Made by a program: the position numbers and the translations under genes. Under the pieces are notes generated by a model. That model did not search any database. It had not been told where the DNA came from and worked only from the letters and a program-made list of their open reading frames with translations. DNA of 52,002 nt from Bradyrhizobium jicamae (GTDB taxonomy: Bacteria > Pseudomonadota > Alphaproteobacteria > Rhizobiales > Xanthobacteraceae), in the NCBI RefSeq assembly GCF_018130695.1, contig NZ_JAFCJX010000045.1, positions 1 through 52,002 on the forward strand, in the 5' to 3' direction. This document shows positions 1 through 7,709 of the stretch, in pieces. Within the stretch, counting starts at the first letter, position 1; each line of letters starts with the position of its first letter.

Positions 1-10
1 ATCGAGCTGA

Positions 11-700
11 TCAGCTTCTACAAAGAGAACCCTGGACTGCTCAAGCGGTAACCCTGCGGCCTACGCCGAATGGATACATCTCAAGTCGCAATACGACCTG
101 ATCATCTACGATGTGGGGCCTAGCCTTGGGGCGCTAAATCGATCGATTCTCATCGGCTCTGATTATTTTCTCGCTCCTATGGGCTGCGACATTTTTAGTT
201 TGATCGGCATCCAAAACATTGCCGACTGGATCGCCCAATGGAGGGGTGACTATGACCAAGCCTACGCGCGAGTAATTTCCAACCACGAAGCCACGCTTCA
301 AGAATACGCGGGCGAAGTACGTGCGTCCTCGAGTCTGATGTCTCGTTTCGTCGGATATACCGTTCAGCAGTATATCACCAAAACCATTCGCGATCAGAAA
401 AGGGCGACTGCCGCTTACGAAGCAATACTCAAGAAAATCCCAAACGAAATCGCAACGAGCTTGAAACCATTCATGGCTCCGCGACTGGCGGTTGAAGAAG
501 TTCGACTTGGCGATGTGCCTCACATGTTCAGCCTGGTCCCACTCGCCCAGACGGCTCACACGCCTATCCATAAGTTGACCGGACGGGAGGGACTGTCAGG
601 GGGGCAGTATCAGCAACAAGAGCAGTATCGACGGTTTATCGGTGAACTTACTGCATCCCTTATGCGCAACCTCCGTCGCACCGTGGAAATTCGGGTATGA
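11..700 (+). CDS. ParA-like ATPase, C-terminal part, frame broken near window start
   Basis: This is the C-terminal two thirds of a ParA/MinD-type P-loop ATPase. The Walker B-like stretch YDLIIYDVGPSLGALNR is followed by the usual ParA segment in which the hydrophobic strand LAPMGCDIFSLIGI leads to a helix. The Walker A motif should lie upstream and is not in the window. This frame is stopped by TGA at 8–10, while frame 1 is open from the window edge to TAA at 49–51. ParA-like sequence is readable upstream of the first usable start (GTG at 113), so the gene is either frameshifted near 20–50 or its reading there carries an error. The last codon overlaps the ATG of the SIR2 gene (ATGA at 697–700), which implies co-translation. 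Base composition is lower in G+C than in the core genes to the right. ParA-like identity is fairly sure; the role in this module is unknown. Confidence 0.7.
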   Translation, partial: SASTKRTLDCSSGNPAAYAEWIHLKSQYDLIIYDVGPSLGALNRSILIGSDYFLAPMGCDIFSLIGIQNIADWIAQWRGDYDQAYARVISNHEATLQEYAGEVRASSSLMSRFVGYTVQQYITKTIRDQKRATAAYEAILKKIPNEIATSLKPFMAPRLAVEEVRLGDVPHMFSLVPLAQTAHTPIHKLTGREGLSGGQYQQQEQYRRFIGELTASLMRNLRRTVEIRV

Positions 701-1569
701 TTGATTGGCCGGATGACTTGGTGAGAGATATTGCTGCTCGACGATCCGTTCTGTTCTTGGGCGCCGGCGTATCTCGCAACGCCCAAAACGAGCACGGAGT
801 GCATCCGAAAGAATGGTCCGAATTTTTGGATCATCTTGCTTCGCGAATCACGGACACGACGAAAGCCGCTGAAGTCAGGCAATGTATCAAAGACGCTGAT
901 CTTCTAACTGCCTGCGAACTTGCAAGACAATACCTAACGTCGTCTTCGTTCCGAACGGAAATGTTGAAGGAGTTTGTCAGCAACGCTTATAGACATGCAA
1001 AGATCCACGACGACTTGAGTTTGGTCGACTCTCGAATCGTGATGACAACGAACTTCGATAAGTTATACGAGAACCGCGCAAATCAGCTGCAAGACAATAC
1101 AGTTATTGTGAAAAGCTACTACGATAAGGATGTGGCGGACGTATTTCGTAGGCAAGACCGCGTGGTCATCAAGGTTCATGGGACAATCGACGCTCCCGAC
1201 GGCATTGTCTTTACTCGCAGTCAGTATGCTCTCGCCCGTAGAGATTATGGTCATTTCTACCAATTGCTTCGTGGGCTATTTGTCACGCACACGTTCATAT
1301 TTTTGGGCGCCTCGATGCGTGACCCTGACATCCAATTGCTGCTCGAAGATCACGCTTATCGATTTGAAGGCGCGCGCCCTCACTACATGGTGATGCCTGA
1401 AAATTCAGCGCGAACGGGAATCTTGCAGGTTTTGGAGCAGACGATGAATCTTAGGGCGCTGGTGTATGATCCAGCAGACAATCACAAGGCACTCGCAGAT
1501 TCGGTTGCTGAACTCGTAGGCAAAGTCGAGTCGGCCCGCGAGCAACTCGCTGCTACTGCGGGGTGGTGA
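697..1569 (+). CDS. SIR2-like domain protein (SIR2_2 type), putative NAD-hydrolysing effector
   Basis: This 290-residue protein has the core of the SIR2_2 family. There is a Rossmann glycine motif LFLGAGVS at about residues 19–26, TTNFD at 117–121, KVHGTID at 159–165 with the likely catalytic His161, and FLGASMRDPD at 202–211. SIR2 domains of this type act in several anti-phage systems (Thoeris, DSR, SIR2-HerA, some Avs) by consuming NAD+. There is no second recognisable domain, so the protein is little more than the enzyme. The start ATG at 697 overlaps the upstream ParA stop, and its own TGA (1567–1569) overlaps GTG codons at the methyltransferase start, so the three genes read as one transcript. 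A hand count over 901–960 gives 48 % G+C, against 73 % over 5941–6000 in the core. The family call is confident; NADase activity and a defence role are inferred from family and context. Confidence 0.85.
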   Translation: MIDWPDDLVRDIAARRSVLFLGAGVSRNAQNEHGVHPKEWSEFLDHLASRITDTTKAAEVRQCIKDADLLTACELARQYLTSSSFRTEMLKEFVSNAYRHAKIHDDLSLVDSRIVMTTNFDKLYENRANQLQDNTVIVKSYYDKDVADVFRRQDRVVIKVHGTIDAPDGIVFTRSQYALARRDYGHFYQLLRGLFVTHTFIFLGASMRDPDIQLLLEDHAYRFEGARPHYMVMPENSARTGILQVLEQTMNLRALVYDPADNHKALADSVAELVGKVESAREQLAATAGW

Positions 1570-1571
1570 CA

Positions 1572-2696
1572 ATGTCTCCACGACTTTCGTCGGTCGCTCA
1601 GCGAGCTCCTCGTGAGTGGGGAGGGTCTGCGCAGAATATCGATTACTCAGCATTGCACCAACTTGCTCCGTATATCGGCAAGCTCAAACCTGTGATCGCG
1701 CGCCAGCTACTCCGGGAGTTCACCTCGTCGGGAGATATTGTTCTAGATTGCTTCTCGGGCTCAGGAACCATTCCGCTAGAAGCGGTAATGCTCGGACGTC
1801 GAACTCTGGCCTTTGATACCAACCCTTATGCTGTCGCGCTTACTCGTGCGAAACTGGAGGCGCCGCTGTCACTGGAGGCGGCCAACGAGCAGCTCACTCA
1901 GCGGATTTGTGATTCTCAGAAGCGTTCCCAGTATGACCTAAGAAAAATTCCTTTGTGGGTTCGAAAGTTCTTTCACCCGAGGACCCTTCAGAATGCAATA
2001 CGCTTTGCGGACGAATGCATTGAGAAAGACGATCAGTTTCTCCTCGCCTGTCTGCTGAGTATTCTTCACCACCAGAGGCCGGGTTTTCTGTCGTACCCTA
2101 GCAGCCACCTTGTTCCTTACTTGCGGGACCGTAAATTTCCTAAGGTGCAATACCCCGAGATGTACGTCGAACGCGAGCTAGCTCCTCGGCTGGCTGCTAA
2201 GCTTGTTCGTACTTACAAATATGGCGGCGCCATAAATCGTTCTAGCGTTCTGGAAGTAGCTCGGACCGGTGTCGCCGACCTAAAGCTGGATTTCGAAGTA
2301 GATGCGATTGTGACCAGCCCTCCGTACATGAATGCGCTCGACTATGTTCGGGATAACAGGCTGCGCATGTGGTTCTTGGATCGCTCTACAGTAGATTACT
2401 CACCAGAGCCGACTGAGCGACAGATCCAGTCCGATGCCATCACCGCCGCATTTGCAAGCAACGCGTTGAAGTACCTTCGTAAGGGAGGGTATTGCGTTCT
2501 TGTCGTAGGTGAGACCGTGCTCCGCAAGCGAATAAAGACACATCCCGCAGAGCGCATGCTCGCCAAATTAACATCAGAGTATCCCAAGCTAAAAGTTGAG
2601 CGGGTCATTCGCGATACGATACCGGACGTAAGGCGGTCCCGAAAAACGGGGGCGGCAACAAAGCGTGAGTTAGTTCTCGTGCTTAAAAAGGGGTAG
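1572..2696 (+). CDS. SAM-dependent DNA methyltransferase (TSPPY type)
   Basis: From ATG 1572 the protein has 374 residues; GTG codons at 1563 and 1566 are alternative starts overlapping the SIR2 stop. SAM-binding motif I is DCFSGSGT at about residues 59–66. The catalytic motif IV is TSPPY at about 248–252, followed by MNALDYVR. TSPPY is typical of N4-cytosine or N6-adenine amino-methyltransferases. Motif I precedes motif IV by roughly 180 residues, and that insert could hold the target-recognition region. No endonuclease gene is visible in the window, so this is either an orphan methylase, a partner of the SIR2 and ParA-like proteins, or part of a larger system extending to the left. G+C is low like the two genes before it. 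A TRM11-like RNA methylase is a less likely alternative because the motif spacing fits DNA methylases better. Confidence 0.82.
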   Translation: MSPRLSSVAQRAPREWGGSAQNIDYSALHQLAPYIGKLKPVIARQLLREFTSSGDIVLDCFSGSGTIPLEAVMLGRRTLAFDTNPYAVALTRAKLEAPLSLEAANEQLTQRICDSQKRSQYDLRKIPLWVRKFFHPRTLQNAIRFADECIEKDDQFLLACLLSILHHQRPGFLSYPSSHLVPYLRDRKFPKVQYPEMYVERELAPRLAAKLVRTYKYGGAINRSSVLEVARTGVADLKLDFEVDAIVTSPPYMNALDYVRDNRLRMWFLDRSTVDYSPEPTERQIQSDAITAAFASNALKYLRKGGYCVLVVGETVLRKRIKTHPAERMLAKLTSEYPKLKVERVIRDTIPDVRRSRKTGAATKRELVLVLKKG

Positions 2697-3077
2697 CCCG
2701 CATCGGCGGAGCGAAATCCAGGTTCGGTCTCGATCCAAGTTTGCGCCAAAAATCGAATTTACCGAATGATATCAAGATGATTTGGGTTGTCCAGTCGTCT
2801 CCGCAAAAACATTTCGCTTTATCGGAAGGTCAAATTGGTCCATAATCCCACCCATCTCACCCGACAGAGGGGCGTTTCGCGAACGTCACGAACGTGGGTG
2901 AAGATGCGGTGGACGCCGAGCGTGCAAAGACGTGTGCATGTGAGGCGGACGGTGAAGTCGTGTGGGCCTGCCGCCCCGATGTTGGTGGTAAGCCCGTGAG
3001 AGGCCCAAAGCCGATCGCGGTCGATGGTGGCACAAAAGCAGAGTCTCACCAGGGCGAGCACGTATAAGCCGTAAACC
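2697..3077. other. Gene-free stretch; right part probably the leading portion of the dispersed repeat
   Basis: No open frame here has a recognisable product. From about 2840 the sequence is G+C-rich and runs directly into the repeat starting at 3078. From memory, the segment around 2870–3077 resembles the sequence that usually precedes that repeat in Bradyrhizobium genomes. The right-hand copy cannot confirm this, because it reaches the window edge at the equivalent point. The stretch separates the low-G+C ParA/SIR2/methylase block from the core gene ilvD and may mark the boundary of the accessory block. Confidence 0.4.
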
Positions 3078-3401
3078 CATCGCGCAGGGAAGGCCGGGAT
3101 GTCTCAGCCAAACCTGGATGCTCGTGTGCGCAACTTCCTACTCATTGCGCACGAGACCGCGGGTGCGGCGTGCACCCGGTCTTCCCTGCGCCCTCAGTTT
3201 CGAGAGAGGGCGGAACGAGATGGAAAACTCGGACAAATCATGTCGCGAGAACGCGAAGCTGTATTCACACACTTGCTGTCATCGCCCGGCCTGTGCGCAA
3301 TTGCGCACAAGGACCGGGCGACCCAGTACGCCGAGGCCTCTCGGCTCTATCGCTGGCGTCTCTGGAATACTGGATCACCCGCGTGCGCGGGTGATGACAC
3401 C
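3078..3401 (+). repeat. Dispersed intergenic repeat, left copy, about 324 bp
   Basis: The segment is closely matched, in inverted orientation, by 51680–52002. Both share the starting CATCGCGCAGGGAAGGCCGG and the ending ATCACCCGCG-TG-CGCGGGTGAT hairpin. Inside are several self-complementary elements: an 18-nt perfect palindrome centred on GCGCAATTGCGC near 3291–3310, a stem CGGGTGC/GCACCCG near 3160–3180, and a CCCTC/GAGGG stem near 3190–3210. It has no transposase and no credible reading frame. Frames across it look open only because of base composition. It resembles a multi-hairpin, non-autonomous intergenic element. From memory it recurs in Bradyrhizobium genomes; that is recall and not shown here beyond the two copies. 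Confidence 0.85.
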
Positions 3402-3709
3402 TGGGAGGAGGCGGCTTGTTCGACAACTTGGACGCATTCAGTTGAAAGAGAACAATCTCTCATCGGCATGAACCGGTTCCATAAGGCCTCATAATACATG
3501 GTTGCCCCAGGGACACGATTGTTGTGTCTTTGCCACACCGATCGAACATTTAACCCTGAAGCCAGCCGGTGCCCACTCGCGCCGCTTTTTGGCCACACCC
3601 CTCTATGAAATCATGTTTCCATAGATTGATCGGCAGCCCTCACGACGACGGGAAATTTTTTGATCCGTCCGGCGTTGTCAGGAGGGAAGGGCCGGAAAAC
3701 AGGTTCGCG
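3402..3709 (+). other. Gene-free leader region upstream of ilvD
   Basis: There is no convincing reading frame. An in-frame extension of ilvD up to 3569 exists but lacks family similarity. An imperfect inverted repeat CTATGAAA/TTTCCATAG lies near 3602–3623, and a GGAGGG stretch at 3681–3686 is too far from the chosen start to be its ribosome site. The ilvD promoter probably lies here. I see no clear −35/−10 pair and no branched-chain-rich leader peptide of the kind used for attenuation. Confidence 0.4.
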
Positions 3710-5434
3710 ATGGACGCCAAGACGAACATCAAGGGAAGGCTGCCGAGCCGTCATGTGACGGAGGGGCCCGAACGCGCGCCGCATCGCTCGTATCTCTACG
3801 CCATGGGGCTGACGACAGCCCAGATTCATCAACCCTTTGTCGGCGTTGCTTCATGCTGGAATGAAGCCGCCCCCTGCAATATCTCGCTGATGCGCCAGGC
3901 GCAGGCGGTGAAGAAGGGCGTGGCCTCGGCCGGCGGCACGCCGCGCGAGTTCTGCACCATCACCGTCACCGACGGCATTGCGATGGGCCATGACGGCATG
4001 CGCTCCTCGCTGCCGTCGCGCGAATGCATCGCCGATTCGGTTGAGCTCACCGTCCGCGGCCATGCCTATGACGCCCTCGTTGGCCTGGCCGGCTGCGACA
4101 AGTCGCTGCCGGGCATGATGATGGCGATGGTCCGGCTCAACGTGCCCTCGGTCTTCATCTACGGCGGCTCGATCCTGCCGGGCAATTTCCGGGGCCAGCA
4201 GGTCACCGTCCAGGACATGTTCGAGGCGGTCGGCAAGCACTCGGTCGGCGCCATGTCGGACGAGGATCTCGACGAGATCGAGCGGGTGGCATGCCCGTCG
4301 GCCGGCGCCTGCGGCGCCCAGTTCACCGCCAACACGATGGCGACCGTCTCCGAGGCGATCGGGCTGGCGCTCCCGTATTCTGCGGGGGCTCCCGCGCCCT
4401 ACGAAATAAGGGATAGTTTCTGCGCTGCTGCCGGCGAGAAGGTGATGGAGCTGATCGCCAAGAACATCCGTCCGCGGGACATCGTGACGTTGAAATCGCT
4501 GCAGAATGCGGCCGCCGTCGTGGCGGCCTCGGGCGGTTCGACCAATGCTGCGCTGCATCTGCCGGCGATCGCCCATGAGTGCGGGATCAAGTTCGACTTA
4601 TTCGACGTCGCCGAAATCTTCAAAAAGACTCCATACGTCGCGGATTTGAAGCCGGGCGGCCGTTATGTTGCCAAAGACATGTTTGAAGTTGGCGGCATTC
4701 CGCTGCTGATGAAGACGCTGCTCGATAATGGCCACCTGCACGGGGATTGCCTTACCGTCACGGGCCGAACGATCGCCGAAAACCTCAAAAGCGTGAAATG
4801 GAATCCGCACCAGGATGTGGTGCGGCCTGCCGACAATCCGATCACCGTGACGGGTGGCGTTGTTGGCTTGAAGGGTAATCTCGCTCCGGAGGGTGCGATC
4901 GTGAAGGTCGCGGGCATGTCCAATCTGAAGTTCACGGGCCCGGCCCGTTGCTTCGACCGCGAGGAAGATGCCTTCGAGGCCGTGAAGACACGCACCTACA
5001 AGGAAGGCGAGGTCATCGTCATCCGCTACGAGGGGCCGAAGGGCGGCCCTGGCATGCGGGAGATGCTGGCGACGACCGCGGCGCTGACCGGGCAGGGGAT
5101 GGGCGGCAAGGTCGCTCTGATCACCGACGGGCGGTTCTCCGGTGCCACACGAGGGTTCTGCATCGGCCATATTGGGCCGGAGGCAGCGATTGGCGGCCCG
5201 ATCGGGCTGTTGCAGGACGGTGACATCATCGAGATCGATGCGGTCGCCGGAATACTTAACGTAAATTTGACCGACGCCGAACTCGCCGAACGCAAGACCA
5301 AATGGGCTCCTCGCGCGACTAACCACACGACTGGTGCGCTGTGGAAGTACGCCCAACAGGTCGGGCCGGCGGTGGATGGCGCAGTTACCCATCCGGGTGG
5401 CGCGCACGAGAAACAGTGTTATGCGGACGTTTGA
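3710..5434 (+). CDS. ilvD: Dihydroxy-acid dehydratase
   Basis: The enzyme dehydrates 2,3-dihydroxy-isovalerate and 2,3-dihydroxy-3-methylvalerate to the 2-oxo acids, the third step of valine and isoleucine synthesis, in the cytosol. The 574-residue product has IlvD/Edd hallmarks throughout. The three cysteines expected to hold the Fe–S cluster are Cys56 (APCN), Cys129 (GCDKSLPG, with the metal-binding lysine next to Asp130) and Cys201 (SAGACGA). I chose ATG 3710, which begins MDAKTNIKGRL, because the 47 codons upstream have no family similarity and 574 residues matches the usual length. The 3′ end overlaps the start of exoR by 14 bp. High G+C and core codon use contrast with the block to the left. 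Confidence 0.97.
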   Translation: MDAKTNIKGRLPSRHVTEGPERAPHRSYLYAMGLTTAQIHQPFVGVASCWNEAAPCNISLMRQAQAVKKGVASAGGTPREFCTITVTDGIAMGHDGMRSSLPSRECIADSVELTVRGHAYDALVGLAGCDKSLPGMMMAMVRLNVPSVFIYGGSILPGNFRGQQVTVQDMFEAVGKHSVGAMSDEDLDEIERVACPSAGACGAQFTANTMATVSEAIGLALPYSAGAPAPYEIRDSFCAAAGEKVMELIAKNIRPRDIVTLKSLQNAAAVVAASGGSTNAALHLPAIAHECGIKFDLFDVAEIFKKTPYVADLKPGGRYVAKDMFEVGGIPLLMKTLLDNGHLHGDCLTVTGRTIAENLKSVKWNPHQDVVRPADNPITVTGGVVGLKGNLAPEGAIVKVAGMSNLKFTGPARCFDREEDAFEAVKTRTYKEGEVIVIRYEGPKGGPGMREMLATTAALTGQGMGGKVALITDGRFSGATRGFCIGHIGPEAAIGGPIGLLQDGDIIEIDAVAGILNVNLTDAELAERKTKWAPRATNHTTGALWKYAQQVGPAVDGAVTHPGGAHEKQCYADV

Positions 5435-6242
5435 GCGTACGATATTCGCGTTTGTGTTAGGGGCCATTCCGGTGGCGGGCCCCGGATTCGGATTCGATGG
5501 AGCCCCGGTCAATCCCCAGGACGCAACGATCCCCGTGGTCACGCCGCAGCCGGGTACCGCCAAGCGCGCGGCCCTGCCGACGACGGCGCCTGCCACGACC
5601 GCGCCCTCGCTGACCTCGCTACAATATGCCGCAGAGGGCGGCCATCCCGGCGCGCAGTGGCGGCTCGGCAAGATGTACGCCGATGGCGACGGCGTCACCC
5701 AGGACGATCTGCGCGCGTTCGAATATTTCAGCCGCATCGCCAATGCGCATGCCGAGGATAGTCCGTCGGCGCCGCAGGCCTCGATCGTGGCGAACGCCTT
5801 CGTGGCGCTCGGCCGCTACTATCTCAACGGCATCCCGAACTCGAAGGTGAAGGCGGATACCGAACGCGCGCGGGAGATGTTCTCCTATGCCGCGTCGTAT
5901 TTCGGCAATGCCGACGCCCAGTACGATCTGGCGCGGCTGTACCTGAAGACGCCGGACGCCTCGCGCGACGACTTCCGCTATGGCGCGCGCTGGCTCGGCC
6001 TTGCCGCGCAGAAGGGCCAGCACCAGGCCCAGGCGCTGCTCGGTCAGATGCTGTTCAACGGCGATCGCCTGCCGCCGCAGCGGGCGCGCGGCCTGATGTG
6101 GCTGACGCTGGCGCGTGAGGCGCTGCCGGACGAGACCTGGATCAAGGAAAGCTATACCCGCGCTTTCGCCAAGGCCTCCGACGACGACCGCGCCATGGCG
6201 CTGCAGATGCTCGAGCACTGGGTGCAGGGCCGGCGGGACTGA
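5421..6242 (+). CDS. exoR: ExoR-like periplasmic Sel1-repeat regulator
   Basis: The protein is 273 residues with a hydrophobic N-terminal signal (about residues 7–24), a Pro/Thr-rich linker, and then three or so Sel1-type helical repeats from about residue 66 (AAEGGHPGAQWRLGKMYADG, then NGIPNSKVKADTERAREMF, then GQHQAQALLGQMLF). Length and order of these blocks match rhizobial ExoR, the periplasmic repressor that binds the ExoS sensor and restrains ExoS–ChvI control of exopolysaccharide and motility genes. No exoS or chvI is in the window. The start ATG at 5421 lies inside the ilvD frame, so expression is probably coupled to ilvD. A perfect hairpin terminator follows at 6260. Sel1 family is certain; the ExoR assignment rests on recalled similarity across the whole length. 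Confidence 0.78.
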   Translation: MRTFERTIFAFVLGAIPVAGPGFGFDGAPVNPQDATIPVVTPQPGTAKRAALPTTAPATTAPSLTSLQYAAEGGHPGAQWRLGKMYADGDGVTQDDLRAFEYFSRIANAHAEDSPSAPQASIVANAFVALGRYYLNGIPNSKVKADTERAREMFSYAASYFGNADAQYDLARLYLKTPDASRDDFRYGARWLGLAAQKGQHQAQALLGQMLFNGDRLPPQRARGLMWLTLAREALPDETWIKESYTRAFAKASDDDRAMALQMLEHWVQGRRD

Positions 6243-6259
6243 CAGCGAGAATATAAGAG

Positions 6260-6292
6260 AGGCCGCCGGGATGATTTTCCCGGCGGCCTTTT
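6260..6292 (+). terminator. Rho-independent terminator after exoR
   Basis: A 12-bp perfect stem AGGCCGCCGGGA / TCCCGGCGGCCT has a 6-nt loop and is followed by TTT. It lies 18 bp after the exoR stop. The opposite strand is also fairly U-rich after the stem, so it may also serve the convergent MFS gene ending at 6315. Confidence 0.88.
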
Positions 6293-6314
6293 GCGTTGTC
6301 AGTCGTGTGCGTCG

Positions 6315-7679
6315 TTAGTCGTGCTCGTAGCCGTAGACTTCCGGCAGGATGAACAGCGCGGCGAGCAACCCGATCAGCGGGAAGATCGCGACGAACAGCG
6401 TCGCATTGGCCTGACCGATCGCTGCGAACAGCGAGGGAAACAGGAAGATCGCCAGGAACGACGGCAGCTTCACGAACATGTAGGCGAAGCCCGACGCCGT
6501 GCCGCGGTATTGCGGGCGCGCCACCATGGTCGGGATCGTCATGCAGTTCGACGCATCCCAATAGTGGCCCCACAGCATGCCGGCGGCCGCGAACGGCAGC
6601 AGGATCTTGTTGTCGGTGTAGAGCGCGAACGCCGCCACCAGCAGCGACGCCAGCACGATTGAGAAGCCCGCGATGGCGATGCCGCGATGGCCGATCTTCG
6701 GCGTCAGCAGCGGGCCGACCCAGCCGGAGACCGCCGCAAAGGCGAACAGTGCCATCGTCACGAGATTGTTGCCGAGGATGGTCGAGACACCGACCATCGC
6801 AAACAGCACCGGCAGATAGAACGCGAAGGTCGAGAATTCGCTCGCTTGGGCAAAGCAGGCGATCCAGCCATAGAGCGTGGCGCGCCAGCGGATCGGATCC
6901 TTGCGCAAGTCAGCGAGGAACGCGGTCGGGCGCGGCTTCGGCAGCACGACGTCGTGGTCCGGCAGCATCTTGAGGTCGTCATTGTACATCTGCCGCGCGA
7001 CCTCCTTGGCCTCGCGGAAGCGGCCCTGCTGCACCAGCCAGACCGCGGTCTCCGGCACGTCGTGGCGCATCAGAAGGATGATCAGCGCGGGCAGGGCGCC
7101 GAGGCCGAGCGTGACCCGCCACAGCGTCTCGTGGTGCATGTTGGTGAGCAGGAAGGCGATGATGACCGCAAGCGTCAGCACCTCGCCGACCGCGAACATG
7201 AACTGCCAGCGGTTGCCCATGACCTCGCGCTCGCCCTTGGCCATGGATTCCATGATGTAGGTGTAGCCGGTCGAGATATCGCTGCCCAAGGGGATGCCGA
7301 GCAGGAAGCGGATCACGACGAGCCAGCCGACGCTGGGCACGAAGGCCTGCGCCAGCGCCAGGATGATGAACATCACCATCGTGACCAGGAACATGACGCG
7401 GCGGCCGATCTTGTCCGACAGCCAGCCGCCGATCAGCGCACCGATCAGCGCGCCGCCCTGGGTGCCGGCCGCGGCGAGGCCAAGCATCAGCGGATCGGGA
7501 TTGTACTGCTCCTTGATGAAGATCAGCACGAAGGCGATCGAGTAGAGGTCCCAGGCCTCGACCAGGATCGAGGCCATCATCAGCCAGCCGACCTTGTTGC
7601 CTTTGGGACTGTAATTGGTGATGAGGTGGCGGACCGCCCCGTCGATCGCCGCCTGCTGCGGCATTGCCATAGTTGTCAT
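6315..7679 (-). CDS. MFS transporter, probably for a sugar acid
   Basis: The 454-residue protein has twelve predicted membrane helices and the major facilitator signature between helices 2 and 3 (GGWLSDKIGRRV). A PETAVWL segment after helix 6 resembles the PESPRWL of sugar-porter-like members. The longer loop (about residues 215–260) lies between the two six-helix halves. It is transcribed leftward immediately after the GntR regulator (30-bp gap), opposite a sugar-acid catabolic operon, so it most likely imports the substrate of that operon. An SD GGGAGG sits about 8 nt before ATG 7679. Direction and substrate are inferred from context. Confidence 0.88.
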   Translation of the reverse strand: MTTMAMPQQAAIDGAVRHLITNYSPKGNKVGWLMMASILVEAWDLYSIAFVLIFIKEQYNPDPLMLGLAAAGTQGGALIGALIGGWLSDKIGRRVMFLVTMVMFIILALAQAFVPSVGWLVVIRFLLGIPLGSDISTGYTYIMESMAKGEREVMGNRWQFMFAVGEVLTLAVIIAFLLTNMHHETLWRVTLGLGALPALIILLMRHDVPETAVWLVQQGRFREAKEVARQMYNDDLKMLPDHDVVLPKPRPTAFLADLRKDPIRWRATLYGWIACFAQASEFSTFAFYLPVLFAMVGVSTILGNNLVTMALFAFAAVSGWVGPLLTPKIGHRGIAIAGFSIVLASLLVAAFALYTDNKILLPFAAAGMLWGHYWDASNCMTIPTMVARPQYRGTASGFAYMFVKLPSFLAIFLFPSLFAAIGQANATLFVAIFPLIGLLAALFILPEVYGYEHD

Positions 7680-7709
7680 TCCCAGTCCTCCCGTTATCCC
7701 CGTTTGTTG

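Noticed and set aside
1..2696. Phage or integrative element with integrase and attachment site at a tRNA
   Set aside because: No integrase, tRNA or direct-repeat attachment site is visible in the window; the left boundary lies outside it.
2840..3401. CRISPR array
   Set aside because: The hairpins are different from each other and not a series of equal direct repeats with spacers; no cas gene is present.
3099..3598. Short overlapping frames in both directions inside the left repeat
   Set aside because: They fall on a repeat whose second copy gives similar frames with different residues, and none resembles a protein.
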